Below, in pieces: positions 29,165-37,130 of a stretch of 64,000 bases of DNA (position 1 is the first letter of the stretch; each line of letters starts with the position of its first letter). The notes under the pieces are model-generated. The model did not search any database. It was not told the DNA's origin and worked only from the letters and a program-made list of their open reading frames with translations. This stretch comes from CAYOWK01 sp964407665. Its GTDB lineage: Bacteria > Pseudomonadota > Alphaproteobacteria > Caulobacterales > Hyphomonadaceae. The stretch covers positions 1 to 64,000 of the forward strand of contig CAYOWK010000022.1 in the NCBI GenBank assembly GCA_964407665.1, in the 5' to 3' direction. The position numbers were made by a program, and so were the translations under genes.

Positions 29165-29311
29165 TCTATTTCGCTAGGACCCGGATTTTGCGTCAAAAAG
29201 GGAGCCCCAGGATAAAGGGCGCGATGGCGCCAGTTTGTCGCAACTGCCGAAATGTCGCAACCCGGTGTGTGGGCTCTGACCGCCTGAACTCGACCGGGTC
29301 TGGCGGGCCTC

Positions 29312-30217
29312 ATGCTGGCCCGCATGAACGTACGAGCCGAGAGACCAGACCCAGACCATCCACCCGGCCCCGCAACAATCGCGGAGGCCCGGTGGAGCCC
29401 GCGTGCCGTCCCCGTTTTGTGGGACCGGGCGCTTGCCATGCTGGGCGTCGTCCTGGCCCGGGTTGGCGATCCGGCTGATCTGGCGAAACAGGGCAGGGCC
29501 TCGCGCCGCTCGCTAAGGACGGCGGAGCTGTGGCTCAGGCCCGTCGAAAAGCTCGTCCGGATGCTGCTGATCTGCCGCGCCGTGACCCTTCTGGTGATGA
29601 CAGGCGAAGGCGGCGCCCTGTTGCGGGGCGGCCCGAAGATCGTGCTTCCCGTTCCGCGAGCCGCCCCAGCTGCCCCGCCGCCTCCGCCACGACCGCCCGC
29701 TCGCACCAGCGTCCCGTATCCGGGCTTTGCGACCCTCGCCCGCCGCTGGGTCCCGGAACCGCCTCCGCCTGCGCCGAAGCAGGCGTTCGATCCCGCCGAT
29801 CCGTCGAAATGGCGCTGCCGCTTCGCCGTCCTGTCTCGCCCCGGCGATGGCGGCGCAGGACACCGCATTCCGCCGCCGCCGCCGATCTCCGCCTACGTCC
29901 GGCGCATCCTCGCCGCTCAGCCTGGCGCGGCAGCGGGGCGCCTGTCCCCGGAGGTCGAGGGACTTTCCACCCACTCGCTTGCCCGCCGCATCGAGGCGCT
30001 TGTGCGCGTTCTGCACAACCCGGCCCCGGCCGTCCGCCGCCTGGCGCGCTACATCGCGCGCCTCCCGGAAGGCGCCCTGGGTCTGCCGGAATCGGCCCGG
30101 CAGCCGCCCGCAAGGTGGGAGCAGGGCCGCATCGAGCTTGTGGAAGCCGTCAGTCTGGCAAGCCGCGCCATCGAGGTCCTTGACCTCGCAGCGCCGCCGC
30201 CACCTGATCCGGGCTAA
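29312..30217 (+). CDS. Hypothetical proline-rich protein
   Basis: I do not recognise this gene. The 301-residue product has a basic N-terminus, a helical segment at about 60-95 ending in a hydrophobic stretch (RMLLICRAVTLLVM), a Pro/Ala-rich linker (about 110-135), the conserved-looking DPSKWRCRFAVL (about 163-174), a second proline stretch, and a C-terminal helical part (LARRIEALVRVLHNPAPAVRRLARYIARLP). Codon use looks coding, unlike the opposite strand. It is divergent from katG and convergent with the Irr/PerR-like gene. ATGs at 29312 and 29324 are both possible starts; neither has a strong Shine-Dalgarno. Confidence 0.62.
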   Translation: MLARMNVRAERPDPDHPPGPATIAEARWSPRAVPVLWDRALAMLGVVLARVGDPADLAKQGRASRRSLRTAELWLRPVEKLVRMLLICRAVTLLVMTGEGGALLRGGPKIVLPVPRAAPAAPPPPPRPPARTSVPYPGFATLARRWVPEPPPPAPKQAFDPADPSKWRCRFAVLSRPGDGGAGHRIPPPPPISAYVRRILAAQPGAAAGRLSPEVEGLSTHSLARRIEALVRVLHNPAPAVRRLARYIARLPEGALGLPESARQPPARWEQGRIELVEAVSLASRAIEVLDLAAPPPPDPG

Positions 30218-30295
30218 TAGCGAACGTTCGCTGACTTGAAAAAGCCCTGCAGCTTCGGCTGGCGGGGTCGCAGGCGTTTGCGGTCGCTCATCAGC

Positions 30296-30697
30296 TCAGG
30301 GCCGGCTGCCTTCCAGGCGCACGATCACCTCGACGGAGCGCACCTTGGCGCCCGGGGGCAGGGGCGGCAGCCCGTCGATCCGAACCGTGTCGCCCGGCAC
30401 GTCATGCAGCTGGCCGCCGTCCTCGAAGAACAGGTGGTGGTGCTCGGACATGTTGGTGTCGAAATAGGTGCGGTCGGTATCCAGCGTGATCCGCTTCATA
30501 AGTCCCGCCGAGACGAACTGGTTCAGCGTATTGTAGACGGTCGCCAGCGACACCCGCAGACCCGCATTCCGGGCCAGAACCGACACATCGTCGGCTGTCA
30601 CGTGCCGGTCGCGCCCGTCCAGCAGCAGATTGCCAATGGCGATCCGCTTCGGCGTGGCTCTGAGCCCGGCAGACTGGAGTTTGGCGACAATATTCAT
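30296..30697 (-). CDS. irr: Fur-family transcriptional regulator, Irr/PerR type
   Basis: A 133-residue metal- or heme-responsive repressor. A winged-helix DNA-binding part (recognition helix about 49-67, SLATVYNTLNQFVSAGL) precedes a dimer/sensor part with YFDTNMSEHHHLFFED (78-93), very close to Irr. Candidate ligands are H32, D80 and H86-H88. There is no cysteine at all, so the structural Cys4 zinc site of Fur/PerR and the CP heme motif of Bradyrhizobium Irr are absent. PerR-type peroxide sensing through H32/D80/H86/H88 and Irr-type iron/heme sensing both remain possible. A matching palindrome lies in its own promoter. Confidence 0.85.
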   Translation of the reverse strand: MNIVAKLQSAGLRATPKRIAIGNLLLDGRDRHVTADDVSVLARNAGLRVSLATVYNTLNQFVSAGLMKRITLDTDRTYFDTNMSEHHHLFFEDGGQLHDVPGDTVRIDGLPPLPPGAKVRSVEVIVRLEGSRP

Positions 30698-30716
30698 GAC
30701 ACAGGATCCTGACTGC

Positions 30717-30744
30717 ATCTTAGAATGGTTATAATGCCCGTCAA
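30717..30744 (-). promoter_or_regulatory. Promoter of the irr/perR-like gene
   Basis: Minus strand: -35 TTGACG (30744-30739), 16-nt spacer, -10 TAAGAT (30722-30717). The transcript would start about 10 nt before the ATG at 30697, leaving a very short leader. The palindrome at 30720-30734 fills the spacer and overlaps the -10. Confidence 0.55.
30720..30734. promoter_or_regulatory. Irr/PerR-like operator in the regulator's own promoter
   Basis: TTAGAATGGTTATAA, a 6-3-6 palindrome with five of six arm pairs matching, and 12 of 14 fixed positions of the PerR box TTATAATNATTATAA. It sits between -35 and -10 of the regulator's promoter, the standard place for autorepression. Confidence 0.58.
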
Positions 30745-30857
30745 GTCGCGTGTCACATTCCCGCAATCGTGTTGCGAACGGGGGCGCCGTAAAGGTATGC
30801 GTGCCCCACACATGACTGGTTCCGGAACAGGGACCGGCTGCGAGCGGGAGGCGTAAC

Positions 30858-32048
30858 GTGAGTGCATCGGGCCCATTGGCGGGCGTTACCATCCTTGACC
30901 TCTCGACGGTCGTGCTCGGCCCCTACGCCACCCAGATGCTGGGCGATCTCGGCGCCGACATCATCAAGGTCGAGAACGGCAAGGGCGACATCATGCGCCA
31001 CGCTGGCCCGTCCCCTGCGGAAGGGATGGGCGCGATCTACATGGGCCTCAACCGCAACAAGCGCTCCATCCTCCTCGATCTCAAGCAGCCCGAGGGCATC
31101 GAAGCCGTCCGCCGCCTGATCGCCAGATCCAACGCCTTCTTCACCAACGTCCGCATGGACGGCCTGAAGCGCCTTGGCCTCGGCTACGAGGACACGAAGA
31201 AACTCCGCAACGACATCGTCTACGTCCATTGCGCCGGCTACGCCGCCGCCGGTCCCTATGCCGGGAAACCCGCCTATGACGACCTGATCCAGGCCGGCTC
31301 GGGCCTCTGCGACCTGCTGGCGATCCGCGAGGGCGGCGACCCCAAATACATGCCGGCCCTGATGGCGGACAAGGTTTCCGGCCTCTACGCCGCCATGTCG
31401 ACCATCGCCGGGCTCTACCACCAGCAGCGCACGGGCGAGGGCCAGTTCATCGAAGCGGCCATGCTGGAAAGCGTCACCGCCTTCAATCTGGTGGAAAATC
31501 TCTACGGCCACACCTTCATTCCGCCGCTGGCCCAGACCGCCTATACCCGCTCGGTCAGCCCCAACCGGAAGCCGTACTCCACCCTCGACGGCCACATCGG
31601 CATCATGCCGTACGACGACCGCCAGTGGCTGAAGTTCTTCGAGCTCGGCGGCCGGCCCGAGGTCATGACCTCCGACCCGCGCTTCTCGACCTATGCCGCC
31701 CGGACCCAGAACATCAACGAACTCTACCAGCTGGTCGGAGAAGTCGCGGCCACCAAGACCACCGACGAATGGCTGGACCTGCTCGAAAAGGCCGACATTC
31801 CCGCCGCCCGTTGCGCGAAGATCACCGAAGTCATCCAGGACCCCCACCTGCGGGCCACCGGCTTCGTCCACGAGCGCCACCACCCGGCCTTCAATGCCCC
31901 CTACGTGGCCATGGAGCACCCGGTGAAGTACTCCCGCACCCCGGCGGACATCCGGATCGAGCCGCCCCTGCTGGGCCAGCACACCCGCGAGATTCTCGAG
32001 GAACTCGGCTTCTCGGCCGCCGAGATCAGCCGCGTGGCGGCAGAGTAG
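30858..32048 (+). CDS. CaiB/BaiF family CoA-transferase
   Basis: Type III CoA-transferase that moves CoA between carboxylic acids via an aspartyl-CoA thioester. 396 aa from a GTG at 30858 with GGGAGGCG upstream. It has the N-terminal GVTILDLSTVVLGPYATQMLGDLGADIIKVE (about 9-39), the catalytic Asp at about 171 (LMADKVSGLYAAM), and the family's C-terminal VFHHPAF-like segment (ERHHPAFNAPY). The substrate cannot be told from sequence, and the neighbours (regulator, rpsB) give no pathway clue. Confidence 0.92.
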   Translation: MSASGPLAGVTILDLSTVVLGPYATQMLGDLGADIIKVENGKGDIMRHAGPSPAEGMGAIYMGLNRNKRSILLDLKQPEGIEAVRRLIARSNAFFTNVRMDGLKRLGLGYEDTKKLRNDIVYVHCAGYAAAGPYAGKPAYDDLIQAGSGLCDLLAIREGGDPKYMPALMADKVSGLYAAMSTIAGLYHQQRTGEGQFIEAAMLESVTAFNLVENLYGHTFIPPLAQTAYTRSVSPNRKPYSTLDGHIGIMPYDDRQWLKFFELGGRPEVMTSDPRFSTYAARTQNINELYQLVGEVAATKTTDEWLDLLEKADIPAARCAKITEVIQDPHLRATGFVHERHHPAFNAPYVAMEHPVKYSRTPADIRIEPPLLGQHTREILEELGFSAAEISRVAAE

Positions 32049-32069
32049 GGGCTGGACCAACCGCGCGAG

Positions 32070-32098
32070 GTTGCCTTTCGCGAGAAAGGCCCCTATAT
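32070..32098 (+). promoter_or_regulatory. Promoter of the rpsB-tsf operon
   Basis: GTTGCC (32070-32075), 17-nt spacer, CTATAT (32093-32098). This matches the alphaproteobacterial housekeeping pattern (CTTGAC-N17-CTATAT) well. Transcription would begin around 32105, giving an rpsB leader of about 80 nt. Confidence 0.6.
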
Positions 32099-32116
32099 GC
32101 GCGCCCATTCCGACAC

Positions 32117-32157
32117 GCGGGCCTCACTTCCGGTGGGGCTTCGGCCCTTCTGCCCGC
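32117..32157 (+). other. Predicted structured rpsB 5' leader
   Basis: The leader can fold with an outer stem GCGGGC/GCCCGC (32117-32122 with 32152-32157) enclosing a hairpin GGGGC-TTCG-GCCCT (32135-32139 with 32144-32148). It ends about 17 nt before the Shine-Dalgarno AGGAGA. Position and size suit an S2-binding autoregulatory leader, but this is inferred from folding by eye. Confidence 0.4.
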
Positions 32158-32186
32158 GGCGGCCAACCGGATTTAGGAGACGTGCA

Positions 32187-32972
32187 TTGGCTCTGCCAGA
32201 ATTTTCCATGCGTCAGCTTCTCGAAGCAGGCGTCCACTTCGGTCACCAGGCCCACCGCTGGAACCCGAAGATGAAGCGTTACATCTTCGGCGAACGCTCC
32301 GGCATTCACATCCTCGACCTGTCGCAAACCGTCCCGCTCCTGCACCAGGCGCTGGTGAAGGTGCGTGAAGTGTCCGCCAAGGGCGGCCGCGTCCTGTTCG
32401 TCGGCACCAAGCGCCAGGCGGCTGATTCCGTTGCTGAAGCTGCGGCCCGCTGCGCCCAGTACTTCATGAACGACCGCTGGCTCGGCGGCACGCTGACCAA
32501 CTGGGCCACCGTGTCCCAGTCGATCAAGCGCCTGCGAGACCTCGACGACATGCTGCAGAGCGGCTCCGGCACCGGGCTGACCAAGAAAGAGCTCCTGAAG
32601 CTCGAGCGCGAGCAGGAGAAGCTCCAGCGCACGCTCGGCGGGATCCGCAACATGGGCGGCCGTCCCGACCTGATGTTCGTGATCGACACGAACAAGGAAG
32701 CCATCGCCGTCCAGGAAGCCCGCAAGCTCGGCATCCCGGTCGTCGCCATCATCGATTCGAACTGCGATCCCGATGAAGTCGACTTCCCGATCCCCGGCAA
32801 CGACGACGCCGCCCGCGCGATCCAGATCTACTGCAACCTGATCGCCGACGCTGTCCTCGACGGTCTGTCCGACTCCTCGATGGCCGCTGGCATCGACATC
32901 GGCGAAAGCGAGACGGTCATCGAGCCGGCTCTTGCCGCCGAAATCGAAGCTGAGCCCGCCGCCGCCCAGTAA
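32187..32972 (+). CDS. rpsB: 30S ribosomal protein S2
   Basis: Small-subunit ribosomal protein, 261 aa. The start is taken as the TTG at 32187, because AGGAGA lies 6 nt upstream and the resulting MALPEFSMRQLLEAGVHFGHQ is the usual alphaproteobacterial S2 N-terminus; an internal ATG at 32208 would cut off seven residues. S2 signatures include RYIFGERSGIHILDL, MNDRWLGGTLTNW and DPDEVDFPIPGNDDAARAI. It is first in the rpsB-tsf operon with a structured leader. Confidence 0.97.
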   Translation: MALPEFSMRQLLEAGVHFGHQAHRWNPKMKRYIFGERSGIHILDLSQTVPLLHQALVKVREVSAKGGRVLFVGTKRQAADSVAEAAARCAQYFMNDRWLGGTLTNWATVSQSIKRLRDLDDMLQSGSGTGLTKKELLKLEREQEKLQRTLGGIRNMGGRPDLMFVIDTNKEAIAVQEARKLGIPVVAIIDSNCDPDEVDFPIPGNDDAARAIQIYCNLIADAVLDGLSDSSMAAGIDIGESETVIEPALAAEIEAEPAAAQ

Positions 32973-33120
32973 GGCCGCCGGCGTCTAAGGCGGTCGTATT
33001 TCCGGCGCCGACTCCTGCTAAGCGGGAGACGACGCAACTCGAATCGTTCACATCAAGGTCCGGAACCGGGCCCGGTCGCATCCGTGCGGCCGGGTGCTGG
33101 TCTGAAGCCAGGAGGTTGTC

Positions 33121-34059
33121 ATGGCTGAAATTAGCGCTGCACTCGTGAAGAAGCTCCGCGAAAAAACTGACGCGGGCATGATGGATTGCAAGAAGGCGCT
33201 CGTCGAAACGTCCGGCGACAGCGAAGCGGAGTGGCTGGACGCCGCCGCCGACTGGCTGCGCGCCAAGGGCATTTCGAAAGCCGCCAAGAAGGCTGACCGC
33301 GTCGCCGCGGAAGGTCTGGTCGGCATCGCCTCCAGCGGCACGATGGCCGCCCTGGTCGAAGTGAACTCCGAAACAGACTTCGTCGCCCGCAACGAAGGCT
33401 TCCAGGGCGCTGTGCGCGCCTTTGCAGAAGCCGCGCTGAAGGCTGGCGGAGACCCGGAAAAGACGCTGCATTCCCCGTCCGCCGACGGCGGCACGCTGGG
33501 CGAATCGCTCGTGAACCTGGTCGCCAAGATCGGCGAGAACATGAGCCTGCGCCGCGCGACTGCCCTGTCGGTCTCGGATGGCGTCGTCGCCACCTACGTC
33601 CACAACTCGGTGTCGGACGGCCTCGGCAAGATCGGCGTGCTCGTCGCGCTCGAATCGACCGCCGACAAGGCCCGCCTGACCGATCTGGGCCGCAAGGTCG
33701 CGATGCACGTCGCAGCCGCCCGTCCCCTGTCGGCCACGATCGCGGACCTCGACCCCAAGGTCGTGGAAAAGGAAAAGGCGATCCTGACCGAACAGGCCAA
33801 GGAATCGGGCAAACCCGCCGCCGTCATCGAAAAGATGGTCGAGGGCCGGGTCCGCAAGTTCTACCAGGAATCCGTGCTGGTCGAGCAGGCTTTCGTGATG
33901 GATCCCGACCTGACGGTCGGCAAGTTCATCGAGAAGGTCGCCGGCGAGCTGGGCGCCCCGGTCAAACTGGTCGGCTTCGCCAAGTTCGAGGTCGGCGAGG
34001 GCATCGAGAAGCCCAAGGACGATTTCGCGGCTGAAGTCGCGTCTATGTCAAAAGGCTAG
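33121..34059 (+). CDS. tsf: Elongation factor Ts
   Basis: Guanine-nucleotide exchange factor that recycles EF-Tu-GDP. 312 aa from an ATG with a strong AGGAGG Shine-Dalgarno. Signature 1 (LREKTDAGMMDCKKAL, about 13-28) and signature 2 (VEVNSETDFVARN, about 79-91, containing the TDF nucleotide-exchange residues) are intact. It follows rpsB by 148 nt and is followed by inverted repeats that probably end the rpsB-tsf transcript. Confidence 0.98.
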   Translation: MAEISAALVKKLREKTDAGMMDCKKALVETSGDSEAEWLDAAADWLRAKGISKAAKKADRVAAEGLVGIASSGTMAALVEVNSETDFVARNEGFQGAVRAFAEAALKAGGDPEKTLHSPSADGGTLGESLVNLVAKIGENMSLRRATALSVSDGVVATYVHNSVSDGLGKIGVLVALESTADKARLTDLGRKVAMHVAAARPLSATIADLDPKVVEKEKAILTEQAKESGKPAAVIEKMVEGRVRKFYQESVLVEQAFVMDPDLTVGKFIEKVAGELGAPVKLVGFAKFEVGEGIEKPKDDFAAEVASMSKG

Positions 34060-34067
34060 AGCCGGAT

Positions 34068-34106
34068 CGTTTCTGGCGGGTTCGCGAATGCGGTCCGCCA
34101 GAAACG
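34068..34106 (+). terminator. Inverted repeat after tsf, probable terminator
   Basis: A perfect 12-bp stem CGTTTCTGGCGG / CCGCCAGAAACG with a 15-nt loop starts 9 nt after the tsf stop. There is no T-run, so it may act as an mRNA 3' end stabiliser or with Rho rather than as an intrinsic terminator. Confidence 0.5.
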
Positions 34107-34173
34107 TGAATCCGTCTCATGTTCTAAAGTCCGTTCGGCCTTTGCCAATGCTGCGAATTCGCGGATAACAAGA

Positions 34174-34200
34174 GGCGGCCCGGCCAAAAGCCGGGCTGCC
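34174..34200 (+). terminator. Hairpin directly upstream of pyrH
   Basis: An 11-bp stem with one G-T pair (34174-34184 with 34190-34200, core GGCCCGGC / GCCGGGC) and loop CAAAA ends only 3 nt before the first pyrH ATG. It could terminate tsf transcription or shape pyrH translation initiation, since no strong Shine-Dalgarno lies between it and the pyrH start. Confidence 0.42.
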
Positions 34201-34218
34201 TTCATGATGGGTTGCGAG

Positions 34219-34962
34219 ATGTCCGAAACCACGGCCCCGATCTACAAGCGTGTTCTCCTGAAGATTTCAGGGGAGGCGTTGATGGGGGATCAGGGCTACG
34301 GCATCGACGTCAAGGCGTGTCTGAAGTTCGCCCGTGAGGTCAAATCCGCCCTCGATCTCGGTGTGGAGATGTGCCTCGTCATCGGCGGCGGCAACATCTT
34401 CCGCGGATTGACCGGCGCCGCCGGGGGCATGGAGCGCTCCCAGGCCGACGCAATGGGCATGCTCGCCACCGTCATGAACGCCCTCGCCATGCAGAGCGCT
34501 CTGGAAGGCATCGGCGTCGCCACCCGCGTCCAGTCGGCCATCCAGATGCAGTCCATCTGCGAACCGTTCATCCGCCGCCGCGCCATCCGCCACATGGAGA
34601 AGAAGCGCGTCGTGATTTTCGCGGCCGGCACCGGCAACCCGTTCTTCACCACCGACACCGGCGCCGCCCTGCGCGCCGCCGAGATGAACTGCGACGCCAT
34701 GATGAAGGGCACGCAGGTCGACGGCGTCTATTCGGCTGATCCCAAGCTCGACGCCGACGCCACCCGCTACGACGACCTGGACTACATGGAGGTCCTGTCC
34801 CGTGAGCTGCGCGTCATGGACGCCACCGCGATCAGCCTGATGAAGGAAAACAAGATCCCGGTCGTTGTCTTCCGTATTCACGACCAGGGTTCGCTGGCCG
34901 AAGTTCTGATGGGGCGCGGCGTGAGCACGACCATCAGCGCACGCGCCCGCACGCCCGCTTAG
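34219..34962 (+). CDS. pyrH: Uridylate kinase (UMP kinase)
   Basis: Phosphorylates UMP to UDP in pyrimidine nucleotide synthesis. 247 aa if started at the ATG at 34219 (MSETTAPIYKRVLLK); ATGs at 34204 and 34207 are in frame and cannot be excluded. The amino-acid-kinase fold shows KISGEALMG, the IGGGNIFRG nucleotide loop, GTGNPFFTTDTGAALRA and the KGTQVDGVYSADP motif. It opens the frr-uppS-cdsA-dxr-rseP-bamA run. A hairpin at 34174-34200 precedes it. Confidence 0.96.
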   Translation: MSETTAPIYKRVLLKISGEALMGDQGYGIDVKACLKFAREVKSALDLGVEMCLVIGGGNIFRGLTGAAGGMERSQADAMGMLATVMNALAMQSALEGIGVATRVQSAIQMQSICEPFIRRRAIRHMEKKRVVIFAAGTGNPFFTTDTGAALRAAEMNCDAMMKGTQVDGVYSADPKLDADATRYDDLDYMEVLSRELRVMDATAISLMKENKIPVVVFRIHDQGSLAEVLMGRGVSTTISARARTPA

Positions 34963-34979
34963 ATTTCGAGGAGTCCGTC

Positions 34980-35540
34980 ATGGCCGAAGCATTCGACATC
35001 AAGTCCCTTGAGAAGCGCATGGATGGCGCGATCGCATCCCTGAAGACGGAATTCTCCGGCCTCCGCACGGGGCGCGCGTCCGTCCACCTGCTCGATACCG
35101 TTCAGGTCTCCGCCTATGGCCAGATGTCGCCGCTGAACCAGGTCGCCTCCGTCGCCGCGCCCGAGGCGCGCATGCTCACGGTCACCATCTGGGACAAGTC
35201 GATGGTCGGCGCCGTCGACCGCGCCATCCGCGAGGCGCCCTTGGGTCTCAACCCGGTGATGGACGGCCAGACTCTCCGCATCCCGATCCCCGCCCTGACC
35301 GAAGAGCGCCGCAAGGAGCTCCAGAAGCTGGCCGGCAAGTTCTCCGAGAACGCCAAGGTCGCCGTTCGCAACGTTCGCCGTGACGGCATGGACCTTCTCA
35401 AGAAGCTCGAGAAGGATGGCAAGATCAACGAAGACCAGCACAAGGTGAAATCCGCCGAAGTCCAGAAGCTCACCGACAAGATGGTCACCGCCATCGACGA
35501 TGCGCTGAAGGCGAAGGAAGTGGAGATCATGCAGGTTTGA
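34980..35540 (+). CDS. frr: Ribosome recycling factor
   Basis: Splits post-termination ribosomes together with EF-G. 186 aa, the standard length, from an ATG with GAGGAG upstream. Recognisable segments are FSGLRTGRASVHLLD, PLNQVASVAAPEARMLTVTIWD and the helix-hairpin VRNVRRDGMDLLKKLEKDGKINED. The stop codon overlaps the TTG start of uppS (TTGA). Confidence 0.98.
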   Translation: MAEAFDIKSLEKRMDGAIASLKTEFSGLRTGRASVHLLDTVQVSAYGQMSPLNQVASVAAPEARMLTVTIWDKSMVGAVDRAIREAPLGLNPVMDGQTLRIPIPALTEERRKELQKLAGKFSENAKVAVRNVRRDGMDLLKKLEKDGKINEDQHKVKSAEVQKLTDKMVTAIDDALKAKEVEIMQV

Positions 35541-36283
35541 GCGAACCTCGCCCCACCCCCTCGAACGTGGCGGACCTCAGGCCGCCGCCGCGGCACGTCG
35601 CCATCATCATGGATGGCAATGGGCGGTGGGCGAAGTCGCGCGGGCTGCCGCGCGCGCTGGGGCACCGTGAAGGCGTCGAGGCGCTGCGCCGTGCTGTTGA
35701 CGCCTGCCCGGACCTCGGCGTCACGCACCTGACTGTCTTCTCGTTCTCCACGGAGAACTGGACCCGCCCGCCCGAGGAGATCGACGCCCTGTTCGATCTG
35801 CTCCGCAAGTTCGTCGAGCGTGACCTCGACCGGCTTCACAAGGCCGGCGTCCGGATCCGCATCATCGGTTCTCGCCAGGGCCTGTCGGACGACATCGTCA
35901 GCCTCATCGAACACTCGATGGAAAAGACGAAGGACAACTCGCGCCTCAATCTCAATATCGCGTTCAACTATGGCGGCCGTGCAGAAATCCTTGCCGCCAC
36001 GCGCGAGATCGCCCGGATGGTCGAAGCCGGCAGGCTCAAGGCCGACGACATCGACGAGGCGCTCCTCTCCCGGATGCTCTGGACATCGGATTCGCCGGAC
36101 CCGGACCTTGTCATCCGGACAAGCGGCGAGCTTCGCCTCAGCAACTTCCTCCTGTGGAGCGGCGCGTACGCCGAATTGATGTTCGTCGACACCTGGTGGC
36201 CCGACTTCAACCGCGAGTGCATGGAGCAGGCGATTGAAGCCTTCAGACGCCGCGACAGACGGTTTGGCGGCCTTGGCGCCTGA
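35537..36283 (+). CDS. uppS: Isoprenyl (undecaprenyl) diphosphate synthase
   Basis: cis-Prenyltransferase that makes the C55 lipid carrier for peptidoglycan and O-antigen synthesis. 248 aa from a TTG start at 35537 overlapping the frr stop. Motif HVAIIMDGNGRWAKSRG (catalytic Asp about 26), GHREGV and the C-terminal RTSGELRLSNFLLW with WPDF close the active site. It is translationally coupled to frr and overlaps the proposed cdsA start. Confidence 0.96.
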   Translation: MSEPRPTPSNVADLRPPPRHVAIIMDGNGRWAKSRGLPRALGHREGVEALRRAVDACPDLGVTHLTVFSFSTENWTRPPEEIDALFDLLRKFVERDLDRLHKAGVRIRIIGSRQGLSDDIVSLIEHSMEKTKDNSRLNLNIAFNYGGRAEILAATREIARMVEAGRLKADDIDEALLSRMLWTSDSPDPDLVIRTSGELRLSNFLLWSGAYAELMFVDTWWPDFNRECMEQAIEAFRRRDRRFGGLGA

Positions 36284-37130
36284 ACCAGCCCTGAAGAAAT
36301 CGACCGGCAACAGCGAGATCGTCTGGCGTGTCGCCGCGGCTCTCGTGATGGCGCCCCTTGGCCTGTGGGTCGTCTATCTCGGCGGCTGGGCGATCAGTCT
36401 GGCCGCTGCAATGTGTGCCGCTATCGCTGCGGTCGAATGGAACGGCATGGCGCTGCGCGGCGCGAAGCTCCCCGTTCGACTCGGCTTCAACTTCATCCTG
36501 ATCGGCGGCGGCGTTCTGGCCGCAGTTGGCGGAGCGGTGGGGCTGGTCTGGGTCTTCTTCGCCGGACTCGCAGCCGCAGCGTTGTCGGCGGGCGCAGCTG
36601 TCCTCCTGCGGCTCGCGCCGCTCCCGATGGGGTTTGGAGCGCTCTATGTGAGCCTCCCGTTCGGAGCCTTTGTCTGGCTGCGCGAGTCTCAGCCGGATGG
36701 ACGGATGATCGTGTTCGCGCTGCTGGCGATCGTATGGGCCACCGATATTGCGGCCTATTTCGCTGGCCGTGGCTTTGGCGGACCGCTGCTCTCTCCAAAG
36801 GACAGCCCGAACAAGACGTGGAACGGGGCCATCGGGGCAGTGATCTGCGCGGCCCTGGCGGCGGCGGCGATTGCGCGGGCAGGCGAGGCCGCAATTGTGA
36901 GCTGGATCATCCTCGGCGTCGCGATCTCCATCGTCGCACAGGCCGGCGACCTGCTTGAGTCCCGCTGCAAGCGGATGTTTGGCGTCAAGGATTCCTCAGG
37001 CATAATTCCCGGGCACGGCGGCATGCTGGACCGCCTGGACGCCCTCATGGCCGGGGCCGTCGGTCTGGCGTTGATCCTCCAGTTCGTCCCCGGCGTCGTT
37101 CCGGATTTCCTGCTGGGGTTAAACGGATGA
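36234..37130 (+). CDS. cdsA: Phosphatidate cytidylyltransferase (CDP-diglyceride synthase)
   Basis: Integral membrane enzyme that makes CDP-diacylglycerol from phosphatidate and CTP. Up to 298 aa, with about seven or eight helices and the C-terminal signature SRCKRMFGVKDSSGIIPGHGGMLDRLD. The start is uncertain: the TTG at 36234 overlaps uppS by 50 nt, while TTGs at 36264 and 36273 give shorter overlaps and lose only non-conserved residues. The stop overlaps the dxr ATG by 4 nt. Confidence 0.92.
   Translation: MKPSDAATDGLAALAPEPALKKSTGNSEIVWRVAAALVMAPLGLWVVYLGGWAISLAAAMCAAIAAVEWNGMALRGAKLPVRLGFNFILIGGGVLAAVGGAVGLVWVFFAGLAAAALSAGAAVLLRLAPLPMGFGALYVSLPFGAFVWLRESQPDGRMIVFALLAIVWATDIAAYFAGRGFGGPLLSPKDSPNKTWNGAIGAVICAALAAAAIARAGEAAIVSWIILGVAISIVAQAGDLLESRCKRMFGVKDSSGIIPGHGGMLDRLDALMAGAVGLALILQFVPGVVPDFLLGLNG

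Noticed and set aside
30219..30232. 14-bp perfect palindrome AGCGAACGTTCGCT between the hypothetical gene and irr
   Set aside because: It resembles a Gram-positive SOS box but lies between two convergent 3' ends, so an operator role is unlikely; stem too short for a terminator.
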